Origin: Macrolepiota albuminosa
Taxonomy: Eukaryota; Basidiomycota; Agaricomycetes; Agaricales; Agaricaceae
Length of the DNA stretch: 64,000 nucleotides
NCBI GenBank assembly: GCA_027475525.1
Contig: JAMWFC010000116.1
Location: 1,797,826 to 1,861,825, forward strand
Direction of reading: 5' to 3'
In this document: positions 12,518 through 24,742 of the stretch, in pieces
Layout of the letters: each line of letters opens with the position of its first letter
Position numbering within the stretch: the stretch's first letter is position 1
Program-made: the position numbers and the translations under genes
Notes under the pieces: generated by a model
What the model was told of the DNA's origin: nothing
Database searches by the model: none
Seen by the model: the letters and a program-made list of their open reading frames with translations, nothing else

Positions 12518-12671
12518 CGATGAACAGGTCTGGGACGGACAACAGGGACGCTGGGTCATTTTTCTAGTAATCGTACATCGTATCTACATGTTGTCGATGA
12601 ACAGGTCTGGGACGGACAACAGGGACGCTGGGTCATTTTTCTAGTAATCGTACATCGTATCTACATGTTGT
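12518..12671. repeat. 77-bp perfect tandem duplication (copy 7 of 10)
   Basis: Block starting cgatgaacaggt at 12518 recurs at 12595. It repeats the last codons, the stop and 3' UTR of the monooxygenase. Confidence 0.9.
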
Positions 12672-12898
12672 CGGGTGATCCGGAGCGGCAGAGTGTTTGC
12701 AGCTGAAAGCAAGTTCCGTCCAGTTCCGAATTGGGTTTTGTCTGAGATAATCACGCGCAAAATCCGGAACGATCAGCTGAGATCGAATTCATGTCCATTT
12801 TTGGCTTCTGCCTCTGTAATTCCTGTCTTTTTAACTTCTTTCTCTCTTTCATCGTCGTCCCCTGCAGTGAGCTCGTCCTGAGCCGGTCGTTCCTTCTC

Positions 12899-15800
12899 AT
12901 GGCCAACTACCTCCCGGTCCTTCTCGTCTCCGTCGCCGCCAACTCCATCACCGACGATTCCTCTGTCGCTACCCTTCCGCGCGCTCAGGTCGACTATCTC
13001 TCCCATAACTGGGAGGAGGAGGATGTCTGGCGTTCATGGCGGAACATGACGCGCCAGAAGAATGAGATCGCGAATGGCGCGCGCCTCGAGAATGCCAGTT
13101 GGCGCACCTGGTGGAAGCAGCGCAATGGTCTCGGCACCGTCACACCAGAAACACTCAACTGGTGAGTACATTCAATTGCCCGTAGACCTCTCTCACTCGT
13201 CCAAGGCTCAAGGATTCGGATGTAACCTGGCTCTATGGACCTCTGCACACGGCTGGCGATTGGGTTCCACCCCCAAAACCTGTCCCGTCTGCCAGCCTTG
13301 ACCTCACCACCCACAAACCCATCCTTAAGCACCGTAGTATTAGCCAGCTTCTTACCAGTGACTTTACGAGTCCTGTCTTTAGCCCTGCAGAGACTGAGAT
13401 CAATGGCGAAGCTTCCTATTTTACTCGTCCACTGCCCGACGAACCGGACGGATCTTCACAGCCACGTCGCCCAGTCCTTCCTCATACCAAGAGTGATACC
13501 CATATTACGCGCTGGGGACCTAATCGTGCCTTCCGGAAAGACTCTCCCCCTAGGATCGACCCTTCAGCTCAATCTCATTCGCCACCAGGCATTCAAAGTC
13601 CCGAAGGCTACTCTAGCAGCAATAATCAAAGCTCCGATTCTACCACTCCGGCTCCACAGAAAAACGGTCAAAAGAAGCGGCACATATCTTTCAATACCTT
13701 TGTCGAGCAATGCATTGCCATAGACAAACCAAAATCAAGGTCGGGCTACGCAGAAGACGACGAGGATGACGAGGATGATGAGGTCGACGATGAAGCCGGC
13801 GAACATGGTCGCCTTCATCGCAGTGTTGCCGGTAGATATCCCTTTGGTAGGAATGCTTGGGGCTATGATGACGGGTCCGTCTATACACTTATAATTGCCC
13901 TTTTATCTCTAACGGTGGCTTGCCTCTCTCAAACATAGATATGAACAAGATGCAGATGAGGAAGAATCAGACGAAGACGCCGAAGCTGTTTCACTCTCCA
14001 TGTGGGATGAACGGTTTAGCGGTAATCGTGCCATATCAGGTAGTGACTCCGATTCATATGACGATGGAATAGGAGAGGAGGAGGGACAAGTGGATGAGGA
14101 CGAAGGCGACGGAGTAACCGACATGCGCTCTTACTCACGGACTAAATCAAACTCTTCCCGTTCCCAATCAACCGCGTCCACAGCCTCTTCCTCCTCCTCT
14201 GCTTCTACTTCCACTTCGATGTCCAACTCCACTTCTCCAACGTCTGAATCTCCTGATCGTCCCAATCCAGAGAAACAGCCATTCTCTCATCGTCGACATA
14301 GCACTAGCTCAACAAGCACCTGTCGACCCAGATTTCATTCTTCGTCTGGATTTAGGAAACGTCGCAATGCTCTTCCCCTCGTACGCACGCCCAATCTGGA
14401 ACGAGGGAGTGCTAGCAATCCTTCTGCACACGTAACAATTGCGCCGATAGCTCCTACGATTTTGAAGACCGGCACCCATGGGTACTACGGTCACCATCAT
14501 GGTGGATGGAGCGAGGGATTCGGTGATGAGGGTGGAAGCGATGATGGGATTTGGGGCGGGTCGAGCGGTCAATCGAGGTGGTGGAATGAGAAGGGAAAGG
14601 GAAAAGCGAACGAGGAGAGTGAGTCCTCTGGCGGGCAGACGCCGGTTGAGCTGGTGTATGTCCCGCCGCTTGGGAGCAGTTATAATTTGAGGAAAGAAAG
14701 GGAACAAAGGTTATATGTAAAGGAACGGGACAACGACACAGAGGAGCAGAAGGGTGTCAAGTATGTGAATGGAGATGTCATGGAAGACCATGAAGATGGT
14801 TTCGGGAATGGCGATCAGGATGTGTATCGGCGGAGAGCGACTCTATTCAGCGTTGGAGATGACAATGTCGATCTTGACGCGGACGATGCGGTTGCCTCAG
14901 TCCTCATGCGCAGTCGTGGTGTGCATCAGAGTACCCCCGTTCCAACGGTCTTCGTGCGACCTGAAGACATGTACAATCCCGGACGCGCAGACGTTGGCGA
15001 GGACTTTCGTTCGCGCCGCTCATCGTCTTCTTTTTTATCACGCGATACTTCAATCGATCTCTACAGAGGTCGCGGTGCAATTCCAAGCTACCCTGCTGGC
15101 CGTGAAGAAATTTTAAACGAACGCGCACGCTCCCGATCAAAGTCCAAATCACACTCACGGTCGCACTCGCGATCAAACTCCCGTACACCCTCTCCCGCCA
15201 TGATTACCGACCTCTCTGGCGACAGGTCACAAGCACCTGCGTCTCTTACATCTGACGCTGGTCCAGGACACACTCATGGGCCCGTGCTTATACCGCGGCG
15301 GAGTTCATCCTCGTCTACCTTCCCGTCCCCTGCTAGCACCTTGCTATCCCCGCCGCCGCGAAGTCGTGGATCGCAGTCTTATCAAGACGTTGGATCGGCC
15401 CCTCAGCAACAGCAGCAGCAGCGTGGTCGGTCGAGCGAAGTCGTGGATCGCAGTCTTATCAAGACGTTGGATCGGCCCCTCAGCAACAGCAGCAGCAGCG
15501 TGGTCGGTCGAGCACAAGGACAGGGTCGTCCATATCTGATAGGGAACGCTCTGCAGGCTCGAAATCTTTGGGAAGCTTATCGCCCGAAGGCTGCAACCTG
15601 GGTGGTGTTGCGGCGACGGCATATACCGGGGGACGGTATGAAAGAGACCGGAGAGATAAAGAAAGGGAGAGAGAGAGGCCCAGGGGACGGGAACGGACAG
15701 AGAGTAAGAGGTGTGGACCTGGGCAAGGCCTTAACGTCAGCCCGGAAGGAGTGCAAGATAGTTTGCTTAGGGTCTCTCCTGCATCAACGGCGTCACTTGC

Positions 15801-16380
15801 ACCGTCTCCTGAAGCTTCATCTGAAACCCCGAGACTCACTGGGGTGACGTCTAAGATCAAAGCGTCCGTGTCGTCCGTGTCGTCTTCCTCATCTCGCTCA
15901 TCGACCAGCTCCACCACCGTCGTACCTTCGAATGGCGTCCTTGTGACAGAATCAGATACGACCCCTGTGCCCATTGCTGTCCCGATTGATGTCCTTACGG
16001 CCGAAGAGCATCAACGTACTCTTCAACCAACGCCCTCTAATACTCCCATTAATCAAATGCGGCCAGTATCCGTCACTCCCGCAGTAATTACCGCCGATCC
16101 CGATTCAGCGTCCAATGAGGAGTCAAATCGGACCTCGACGCAACCACATCCAACACCAACGGCGACATATACCCCCAAGATTAAATCGCTGTTAGTTGTC
16201 CCTGCAGTTTCTCCCGCGGAGCCTAGCACGTCATACAGCATCTCCCCGCCACGCAATGACCTTTCTTCTCCTTCATCCCCTCGGAGCCCAACGCGCGGCG
16301 AGCCTACGATAGTTGGTAAAGCGGTCGAGATGGTATCTACTGCGGGTGCGTTTTTAGGGCTTTGGAACTTGTCTGCGTGA
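12899..16380 (+). CDS. Reg1-like protein phosphatase 1 regulatory subunit
   Basis: Three exons: 12899-13161, 13206-13874, 13939-16380. Residues about 32-74 (DYLSHNWEEEDVWRSWRNMT and following ENASWRTWWKQRN) match the short AreA/Reg1 conserved region (DUF1752 type). Near residue 247 lies HISFNTFVEQCIAI, the conserved block around the RVxF-like docking site for the catalytic subunit Glc7 in Reg1. The rest is low complexity: acidic runs, Ser-rich runs, an RS-like stretch (RSRSKSKSHSRSHSRS), poly-Gln, and a C-terminal block GKAVEMVSTAGAFLGLW. In yeast, Reg1-Glc7 dephosphorylates Snf1 and maintains glucose repression; the same role is inferred. The frame of exon 3 is broken only by the 77-bp duplication at 15358; with one copy, the Ser-rich frame runs straight into the downstream frame ending at 16380. 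Confidence 0.85.
15358..15511. repeat. 77-bp perfect tandem duplication (copy 8 of 10)
   Basis: Block starting gcgaagtcgtgg at 15358 recurs at 15435 inside exon 3 of the Reg1-like gene. It shifts the frame by two and separates two frames that are otherwise continuous. Confidence 0.95.
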
Positions 16381-18683
16381 GTCGTACCTGCCATGATATA
16401 GTTGAGTAAGTTAGGCAGGCGATTTTAGTCTGTGAGTGAACTTCCGCTGTGACCTGCTCTTTTTGTGCACGTATTGATCGGTGTTCGGCAGATGCGGTGT
16501 TCCATACTCTACGCTCCATACTCTACGCACTCTAGCATGCTCGGACGCAATGTGGGAGGCTCTTCCCCGCCGATTTCTGTCCGTTCTTGTTTTCGAGTGT
16601 ATCAACCTTCTCGCCTCACGAAACCGAACCCTCGCGACATACTTGATCTCCGCCGGTTTTCTAATCCTACGTATCCTCTTTTAACTGTACTCAGTTGCTC
16701 GCTTTCTGATTTTATTGACGGACAAATCATGCTATATTGATGCAATCTCACGTAGTTCGCAAACTCATCTCCACATATCGGATCAAGTCTCGTCCTTCCT
16801 CCAACGTTTGCCTGTCACCCATGACTGTCTTCCAACTGTCCAACGTTCAATGCTGTGTCATTTCTATCACTACTACTATTACCTTTGCGCCACTATTCGT
16901 ACCCCCATGCTGTTTATTATGCGATGACGCTAATAATCGTGTACCAATGCTTGTGTGTATTGTAGTATGTGCTTCTTCTGGCTCATATCGTATCTAGTGT
17001 AATTAGTCTTTGAAAGGTTTAGTGTACATAGAATCCAAAGTGTTTAAAATTCCATCTGTTGCTGGAGTCTTAAAAAAATTAAGGACCTTATGATTAATCG
17101 GGGTGACTCAGTGCTGGCTCACCTCATCTGGAGACATATGGAAACTCAAGGCGCATAAACGGCTAACTATGCTAGACAGTGATCAGATAACGGCGGTGAT
17201 TGCTGTGGACTGGCGAGTATATCCGTTTGGTCTCTGATGTCTGAACCACAACAATGTCTAGGGTTTGTGCGCTGCTTCATAGAGCATGAATAGTGTTTCC
17301 TTTAACTTACAATTATATAGCAAGGAATTCATCACGCGGAAGGGGGAATTTCAGCGCGGGATGAGAATCAATTGATAAGTCAGGCGGTTCTCGACAGGTC
17401 AAACCCTAGAAGTCTAGTTTCGGTGGATAGTTTCGGCAGAACTATCGTAGAATACTCCACGACGGGATCGGAATCGTGTCACCAAAACGTTAATCTCGTG
17501 GTACAGATATCACTTAAATGGTCTGACATGTAGTATATAAGAGGACGATACGAACAATATCCAGCTCCCCCTAATGAAAGATAACGATCTTCGTAACCTC
17601 TATCACATCAATCGTACGTACATCATGATGTGTGCAGCCATACGCAACCTGCGTAGAGTACAATGCAATGCACGTACACCGACCACCGCCCTTCTAAGCT
17701 CCGGAATGTATTGATGAGTATGTAATGATTCTTGGCTCTGATTGCTCTCGGAAATTCGAAGGCAAACTCTTGCACTTATATCAAACGAGCCCGTTGGCTA
17801 TAAAGCGGTGTGACCCCAAAAATTGGGGTCCTCTTGATCACTGCTTTTATACATATATTGTTGGCTCGCAGAAAATGACCACTCCCTCCGTGAAAGGTAA
17901 GTATGTAGTGACGTGTCGGAAAATTTCCCATCTAGTAAAACGTTTCAGGCTGCTCGAGCACAGTGTACCTCATTTACCATGTGGACGCGTTTCCGTCATG
18001 GAAGTCAGGGTCAGCCTGCTCCGTCAGCCGACAACTTCTGACATCATTGGCTGGCCTCTAAACACCTGACATCAAAGAATGGGTCATCTGCCATTGGACC
18101 GTAAGGCTTTTCAAGGTTAGTCGTATTATCTCATGTCCGTGTATTGCTCATAACCAAACTGTCCAGGACGCGTCTCTTCTCAATCTGCTCCAAGTGCCAT
18201 AGAATTATTCCGGAGCGGCTTCCCTAAACGTTTCCCACCTTTCCGCAGTTGTCATTCACACTTTATCAGATTTGACCAATACAACTTCCCAATGCGGATG
18301 TAACATTCTCTGTTCGTGGGATAACCCGAAACTATCATTGGAAAGTCATGTCCGTAGCCAGCAAGAAAATTTTGCAACTTTCACTGCACAAGGCAGACAC
18401 TCTTGCAATAATTTGTTCGGATTCGATAGAAGGACATTATGGTCATGTACAGGACCCATCATCACGAAGCGTGGCATTTACAGCAGCACCCCTGTGTGTC
18501 CAGATGGAACTCCACGTGTCAATTATAGGAACATCAAATCTCAGGGCGGGTACGGGCTCAAATATGGTCAGACCCATACATAAAACTTGACGCGGAGTAA
18601 TTTAAATCTCGCGTACAAAAGCGGCTACTGAGAGTGGTTGAAGTGGTTGATCTCCATTTCCACAGCTCTTGCCGCGAAGAACT
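16381..18683. other. Long intergenic stretch, no gene recognised
   Basis: Only short open frames without known domains occur (longest 114 codons at 17725-18069). A TATA-like tatataag lies at 17532, but no convincing gene follows it. A short duplication (ccatactctacg) occurs at about 16502-16530. The last few hundred bases are the promoter side of the permease starting at 18684. Confidence 0.5.
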
Positions 18684-21251
18684 ATGAGTGAAAATAAAGC
18701 ATCGCCTACAAGTTCTGGACGCGACTTGGAGAAGGACGACGCTCCTTCAGTCGAGGGTGCTAACCGTCAGGTGCCCCTCTATAATCCCGATGTCGACGTC
18801 AGTGGGGTGGACGAGAAGAAGCTCATACGGAAAATTGACTGGGTTCTGATTCCTTGGCTTTCGTTGTTGTACCTGCTCAGTTTCTTGGATCGGACCAGTA
18901 TCGGAAAGTATGTACCAGTTGTCTTCCTCTCAATACCAGGAGAGTCTGATCCAGTCCACATCAGTGCAAAGGTTCGCGGTTGCGCTTTGAGGAGATCATC
19001 CTACCGTTCATATGATCACAGCTTTACAACCTCACCACAGATCTTCATATTACTGATACACAATATCTACTCGCCTTGACGGTACTTCTTTTTCCGAGCG
19101 TTGATCGCTACAGTAGTATCTTACTTTTCTGGCCACAGATTTTCTTCTTCAGTTATGCTATCTTTGAAGTTCCATCAAACGTCTTCTTGAAGCGACTGCG
19201 CCCGTCCCTATGGCTTTCTTTCTTGATGTTGGGCTGGGGTGTGATGATGGTGGGTATCGAGAATGAAGATCGATCTTTTTGGTCACATTTTCCCAGACCG
19301 TCCAAGGTTTAGTTCATAACTTTGGAGGTCTCATGGGTCAGTGATCAGTTTTAACTTGATTGCCCTAATTAAGTGGGTTGATTGCAGGTATGCGATGGAT
19401 GCTGGGAGTGTGGGAGGCCGGGCTGTTCCCTGGTGTCAATTACTACCTCTCTTGGTAAGGTCTCAAATATAAACTTGTTTGACTTAGTCTTGATGACTCT
19501 CCGTTTAGTTGGTACAAGCGTTCCGAGTTTGGCCTTCGTGCAGCGATGTTTTTTACAGCTGCCAGTGTGTCCGGTGCTTTCGGTGGGCTTCTTGCGGTAT
19601 GGTCTATCACCTACCATATTTCTATTTCTACGTCGTCTGAATCTCGGCTCCAGGCTGCTATCTCAAACATGGGTGGTATAGGTGGCAAACCTGCATGGGC
19701 CTGGATATTCAGTATGTTTCATTTTACATCCTTTGTCGGATGAAGATATTCAGCTACTTCACAGTAATCGAAGGTTTGGCGACCGTTGTTGCGGGCGTCG
19801 CGTCGTTTTGGATTATTCAAGATTTTCCTGACACCGCTAAGTTCCTCTCTGAAGCTGAAAGAACTGTGGTTATCAGACGCCTACAAGGCGATGACCAATT
19901 CAGTGCTGCTGGGGAAAAGCTAAGAATGAAGTACATATGGGCCTCTCTGAAGGATTGGAAGACTTGGGTCGGTAGTATGTTACATTATGCCCTTTCCTTT
20001 CCTTGTGGCGACTCTAATGATCGTCGGGCTAGTGATCGTATATATGGGTTGTGATGCACCCCTTTACGCGTTTTCTTTGTTTTTACCCACTATCATTAAC
20101 CAAGTACGTGATAATTACGACTATGATTTCCTCATATTTCTCTGTATTAACTGAATTGATAATTTTGTAGCTAGGTGAGAATGAGCCACGACATGTCTCT
20201 CTCAGGTTTCATTAACTGATAACTGCGGTAGGCTTCAATGCCACTCCGGCTAATCTCTTGACTGTCCCTGTGTATGTTTTCGCCGGTTTAATGACCTGCT
20301 GTGTGGGTTTTGCCGCGGATCGAGTAGGTCATAGAGGGTATTTCAATATGTACGTTGATTGCTCGTTTCGATGTTCTTGATGATGTTCTTTGTAATAGGG
20401 CGTTCCTGTGTCTCGGTTCGTAGATTCATTATGGTTGGATACTAAGCTTCACCAGAGTTCCAACAGGTGGTGCTGGTTATATCATTCTTATCGCTTCCCG
20501 GAGTCCTGCTCTTTCCTACTTTGCTACATACATGGCGACATGGTAAGCAATGTCTTCTTTTTACTCAAGTGACCTTGTATGAGGAATCAATTAGTGGTAT
20601 TTACCCTGTCGTTCGTGAGTTCTCAAATATCGGTATGAACCTCTAAAGACTCAATTTCTCCAACTAACTCCTAGCGAATACAATGTGAGTCGTCTGACCA
20701 TTCAATTGTACTGATTATTAACATAGAATACTAGTGCATGGACATCCAACAATGTAGAGGGGTCTTACAAGCGCAGTGTTACCGTTGCCATGATTATCAG
20801 TTTGTCTGTCGATAGTCTTTCTTCGCATCCACCCAAACTCACTTCATGCCTACACGTAGTGGTAATATTAATGGAGCAGTTTCCTCGAACGTTGTGAGTC
20901 ACAGATTGATACCCGCAGGCATTAGTCTTCACTTAAGCCCCTCGCAGTACCGCGCACCTGATAAACCCTGGTACACACTTGGTGAGACCCAGCTCCATCG
21001 TTCGCAGATCGTACGACTAAACAATAGCAGGCCATGGACTGGTCCTCATGTACATTGGCATTGGAATGATAAGTACCATTGTTTACCACTACTTCTTGGT
21101 TAGAGAGAACGCCTGCCGCGACAGAGGAGAGAGAGACGAGATAATTGGAAAAGATGGTACTGGACATGAAAAGAATGGAAGATTCGCAACTCTGGAAGAA
21201 GCAAAGATGGAAAAGGGTGACGATTGGAGTGGATACAGATACATGACATAA
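18684..21251 (+). CDS. MFS permease, Dal5/Tna1-like, second copy
   Basis: Second anion:cation symporter-type major facilitator. Pieces in order: N-terminal tail, DEKKLIRKIDWVLIPWLSLL (TM1), SFLDRTSIG, DTQYLLALT, FFFSYAIFEVPSNVFLKRLRP, MRWMLGVWEAGLFPGVNYYL (the family motif after TM4), WYKRSEFGLRAAMFFTAASV, WIFIIEGLATVVAGVASFWI, DFPDTAKFLSEAERTVVIRR, the loop, CDAPLYAFSLFLPTIINQ, FAADRVGHRGYFN, then VEGSYKRSVTVAMII, RAPDKPWYTLG and the C-terminal WSGYRYM at the stop. More than ten short introns fit. ATG at 18684 gives the family-typical acidic N-terminus. It is clearly diverged from the permease at 6258, so the two are not a recent duplication. Substrate (nicotinate, allantoate, vitamins or small peptides are known in the family) is unknown. 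Confidence 0.8.
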
Positions 21252-22091
21252 TGTTATGGAGTTGAGAGCCTGGAGGCTGAGGGGTGACCGGTGAGGACTT
21301 GTTGCATTCACTAGTCGATTATGGATACGTTTACCATCCTTGTCAATGAGAGGTCATGTATGTATGTCAAAGCAAATGGAAATGAGCCGCCACTTCAGGA
21401 TGATGATGGATTATGAACTCTGTTTAATGCTGGCAAGCTACAATACTAAGCTAAGGGGCAGGCCACTAGGCCAGATGTACAGTACGGGGGTACCGTAGAG
21501 GATGCAAGTTGAGGGACCCACAAAGTATAATTGTCGACGGGATCATGCACAAAAAGCACACGTTAATTGACGAAGTGCATCGCTGAAAGTCGCCTCTCTG
21601 AATAGACTGGCCAAAAAGTCTTTGCGAGACTGCGAAAGTAAATGCGGCTATTCATTCCTTGCTTTTACAAAACGATGAATAGACTGGCCAAAAAGTCTTT
21701 GCGAGACTGCGAAAGTAAATGCGGCTATTCATTCCTTGCTTTTACAAAACGAACGTGGGATGCAATAGATTCTTGGGAAGGCTTCCCGAATTTAAAAATG
21801 CTGTTGAACACGAGCTCTCAATGAGTATGCTTGAATAAGGCTAGTTTCATTCACAGACAAGCTGCGACTGGAGTACAATATTATGTAATATAATGGATTC
21901 GGGTCACGCGCAATTCAACCAGGTATACCCACTCACGTTGGCAATTACATGGACATATATCGTGAGTTTTCTTAGTCTCTTCTCTTCTCTACAACTAATA
22001 CCTCAGATCAGCTCATTCAACGGGTGCTCACTGGGATGGCCAACCCATTCCTGAGCTGTCCTTGCAAAACTCCCCTCCTCAGACCCTTTCA
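21252..22091. other. Intergenic between permease and kinase-like gene
   Basis: Contains the ninth 77-bp duplication and otherwise no recognised gene. An upstream exon of the kinase-like gene is possible around 21893-21985 (an ATG, a GT donor and an acceptor CAG at about 22014), but unproven. Confidence 0.4.
21599..21752. repeat. 77-bp perfect tandem duplication (copy 9 of 10)
   Basis: Block starting tgaatagactgg at 21599 recurs at 21676, perfect, period 77, in non-coding DNA. Confidence 0.9.
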
Positions 22092-22964
22092 ATGGCCCTG
22101 CGGATAATAAAATTCCTTCTTTCTCTGACGCCGAGTTCATTTAAAGCACGTCTCTATGACTCGCTGATAAACACGTTTATTTGTTCTCGTGCAAGCCCTT
22201 ATCATCGAGTATATCGACTGCCTTTCGGACTTGTACTGAAAGTCACCCAGCGGCTCAGAATTGGTACAACTAATGTGGAGGCAGATGCTCTTCGCTTTGT
22301 CAACAATCTCGATCATGCGGTCCATTGTCCACAATTTATTGATGCCGTCCTCACTGATACAAACAAGACCTACCTCCTCTCGACATGGATTCACGGAGAT
22401 CTGGCTGCTGTAGTCTGGGATGATCTTTCTAGTCAAGATAAAGCACATCTTATAGGAGATCTCAGGGAGCGATTCTGCAGGCTGCGGCTGCAAACAAGTG
22501 GATCGCATATCATCTGCAATGCATCCAATGCGCCAGTAGAAGATCCACGCATTCCGTGGTTTTCTGACACCAACCCTCAGACGCTGGTTACCTCACAGGA
22601 ATTTTCTATGGTTGTTTGGCATGGGTTGAACTTCAAGAGAAACCAGACATTGAAGGCTTTCATGATGCCACTCATAGACCGTCCAGATATTCCTGTGACC
22701 TTCTGTCATGGCGACCTTATGCCTCGAAATCTCATATTTCCTGGTGGGTTGGAGCACTGGCGACTGGGTCACAGTAGAATCGGCATCATTGACTGGGAAT
22801 TTGCTGTCTGGATGCCTTGTTATTGGGATCCACTGAAAGCGACATGCATGACAGACCCAGACGATGAGTGGTTCCAAATGGCACGTCTCATTTTCCCAGA
22901 GGATGTCACTTGTTTGGATGTAGATTGGGAATGGAGAAGTCGTTCAGGCGTGCAACTTGTGTAG
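22092..22964 (+). CDS. APH-type kinase-like protein
   Basis: Intronless reading frame of 290 codons from the ATG at 22092 (MALRIIKFLL). It has the core of the aminoglycoside phosphotransferase / choline kinase-like fold: an N-lobe with GLVLKVTQ (putative ATP-anchoring Lys), STWIHGDLA, then the catalytic loop CHGDLMPRNLIF near residue 204 (HGDxxxxN) and the metal-binding IDWEFA near residue 232 (Asp in place of DFG), followed by the usual PCYWDP. Such proteins are numerous in Agaricomycetes and most have no known substrate; they need not confer drug resistance. The catalytic residues are all present, so it may be an active small-molecule or protein kinase. Confidence 0.8.
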   Translation: MALRIIKFLLSLTPSSFKARLYDSLINTFICSRASPYHRVYRLPFGLVLKVTQRLRIGTTNVEADALRFVNNLDHAVHCPQFIDAVLTDTNKTYLLSTWIHGDLAAVVWDDLSSQDKAHLIGDLRERFCRLRLQTSGSHIICNASNAPVEDPRIPWFSDTNPQTLVTSQEFSMVVWHGLNFKRNQTLKAFMMPLIDRPDIPVTFCHGDLMPRNLIFPGGLEHWRLGHSRIGIIDWEFAVWMPCYWDPLKATCMTDPDDEWFQMARLIFPEDVTCLDVDWEWRSRSGVQLV

Positions 22965-24259
22965 TTTGTCTCAAAAGGACCTTTTGTTTTTGGGAATTAT
23001 CTCTATGACTGATTGATTACTCAGAGTAGAGCCTTATGAGGTTTAACGGACCGTTGATGATTCAAAACATCGAGTATGGATTTGCTTTGGGTTTGAATCT
23101 GACAAATCTGTTAACGTACATTATTCTATTATTTGCAATCTTTGCTCAAGGATTCACTGATATGTTCATCTTCACCTAGACTTAATCTCCGCAACATTCC
23201 TGAATCTCCTGAATGATTGAACAAGTTTCTGTCAACTTTTCTGCAGCGTCTAATTTGCATGCCATTTCAGTGACATTTTTGTATTATAATCATGCGTAAT
23301 TGACTCCAGATATTGTCACGTTGGTCTTCTGAACCCATGATCAGGAACATTCACATGTACATAGGTCCTTCACAATATTTCTTCGCACATTTCACAATCA
23401 ACTGACCTCATTGAAGCAAACGTGCCCCCACCTAGCTAAACATTCGAGTCAAAAAAGTAATACCTGTTGTGCTAGGAGTTATGACTGAATTCGTATGGGC
23501 CGAAATCTAAAGATCAATCATACCCGTTATTTCACTCCTGTCATCTGGTACGTATCTGATACAAACCACCTGTGAGTCATTTGGAAGCTCCGGAAATGTT
23601 TTGATGTATATAGTCTGAAAACATGTCTATCTTGAAGCCTAAATCGTTAACTCCAATGATTCTGATCGATTTTGAAAAGAGGAGTCTTAATGCATTCATA
23701 TAACCCCAGGGCTTTGCGCACAAGGGGGTTTTCCGAATCTCAGGCCGTTTCTAAATTTCAAATATTCTAGTACGTCTTTTCAACTTGATCTGGAGCAGTA
23801 TTTAATTCTTGCCTTCGAAAGAGTCTTGAAGGTATAATTTATCTTGACTGTATTAGGAGGATTCCTACTAGTCCAATGCAGGATATCACGCACTGACATT
23901 TTCTGATGGCTTTTGATCATATCGCGTGGGTGGACCTGCATTTTGGACCGATTGTCGCGCATGACTATCATGATAAATCCTTTAAGGATGCTATTTCACA
24001 ATTTCCCGACCCGCAAAGTGACTGCTTTGTCCCAATAGAAAATATGCCATAGGGCATCTGACTCGGGAAAAGTCAGAGACTTGTCAATCAACATATGGTT
24101 GTTGCTCTGTGTGGGGATAATTTGACTGCGCAGCACATATGAAACATTTCAATGAATAGCGTTTGGGACTTCCATTACTCATTTGAACTCAACCAGTGCT
24201 TTTTTTGAAAGATCGCCGAATATGTATTATTTACACCCTTGTTTCTTACCTTTCGCTGA
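22965..24259. other. AT-rich intergenic stretch, nothing recognised
   Basis: About 1.3 kb without an open frame above 63 codons and without recognisable repeats. Confidence 0.5.
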
Positions 24260-24742
24260 CCCATTGTGTTTGTCAGGACTTCTACAAAAGCCACTGATGG
24301 TTCATTGTATATGACTGGCTTTGCGCAAGCAGGACTCCCCCATGCTGGACTCATCATTGCTGCCCAAGAGGGATTACGGGAAACACCTTCATATTCACAC
24401 TAAACTGAATGACCAGTGGGCCATGGAGTTCAAGGGCTTCAACATCTATTCTTCGATGACTTTGTCGACGCTTCTCAAATACACGACGTATCTGCAGGTA
24501 CCATCACCGATGCTCAATTGGAGAAGGCTGGAAAAGCTGTCGCCGTTCCTGCAGGAAACGAACCTGGAGAATGCTTGTCCTGGATCATAGAAGTCGTTAA
24601 ACAGCTCCACGCCGATGGTTTGGTCAATCTCGAATCTGCTTCAGGACTTAAAGACGAGTTCAACGCTGTTGCCAAAGGAAATCGTGCTTTCGCTCGTAAA
24701 GGAGTGTATCCAAACACCACTACCTCTGTCAATTGTTCCTGA
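24260..24742 (+). pseudogene. Small DUF6540-like protein, frameshifted
   Basis: Three frames must be joined. An exon after an acceptor near 24275 reads TSTKATDGSLYMTGFAQAG and LPHAGLIIAAQEG. A second frame from about 24385 reads HLHIHTKLNDQWAMEFKGF. A third from about 24480 reads VSAGTITDAQLEKA, then GECLSWIIEVVKQLHADGLV, ending at 24742. The order (H at the start, a WxxEF-like strand, a C-x2-W helix) resembles the small fungal proteins grouped as DUF6540, of unknown function. The breaks at about 24382 and 24450 look like small indels rather than introns. Its 3' flank is repeated in decayed form beyond element 1 (about 32450-32660). Confidence 0.4.

Larger units (their letters stand above)
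10197..12567 (+). pseudogene. Flavin monooxygenase, Baeyer-Villiger type, frame broken
   Basis: FAD/NADPH-dependent monooxygenase of the flavin-containing / Baeyer-Villiger superfamily. Seen in order: Ser/Pro/Gln-rich N-terminus, FAD Rossmann motif GAGASG, SGTWFENRYPG, CACDVPAHTYTW, FKG-x3-H-x3-WD (Baeyer-Villiger fingerprint FxGxxxHxxxW), second Rossmann GLIGNGSSG, VRRPTWVFPTQG, ICATGFDTTYMPRF, TIGPNSPIGNGP and a C-terminal part ending AGSFF at 12567. Introns at about 10613-10754 and 11260-11311 fit GT-AG. Continuity needs four one-base corrections (about 10577, 11158, 11200, 12139), each a missing base, and removal of three 77-bp duplications. Either a young pseudogene or a gene lying on poor assembly. 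If intact it would oxygenate a ketone or similar small molecule in the cytosol. Confidence 0.75.

Noticed and set aside
14309..15188. Minus-strand frames in the Reg1-like exon
   Set aside because: Antisense of Ser-rich, acidic coding sequence; no independent support.
5092..21752. The 77-bp repeats as a regulatory or mobile repeat family, or CRISPR-like array
   Set aside because: The units share no sequence with each other, always occur as exactly two copies, have no spacers and obey one period; assembly joins explain them better.
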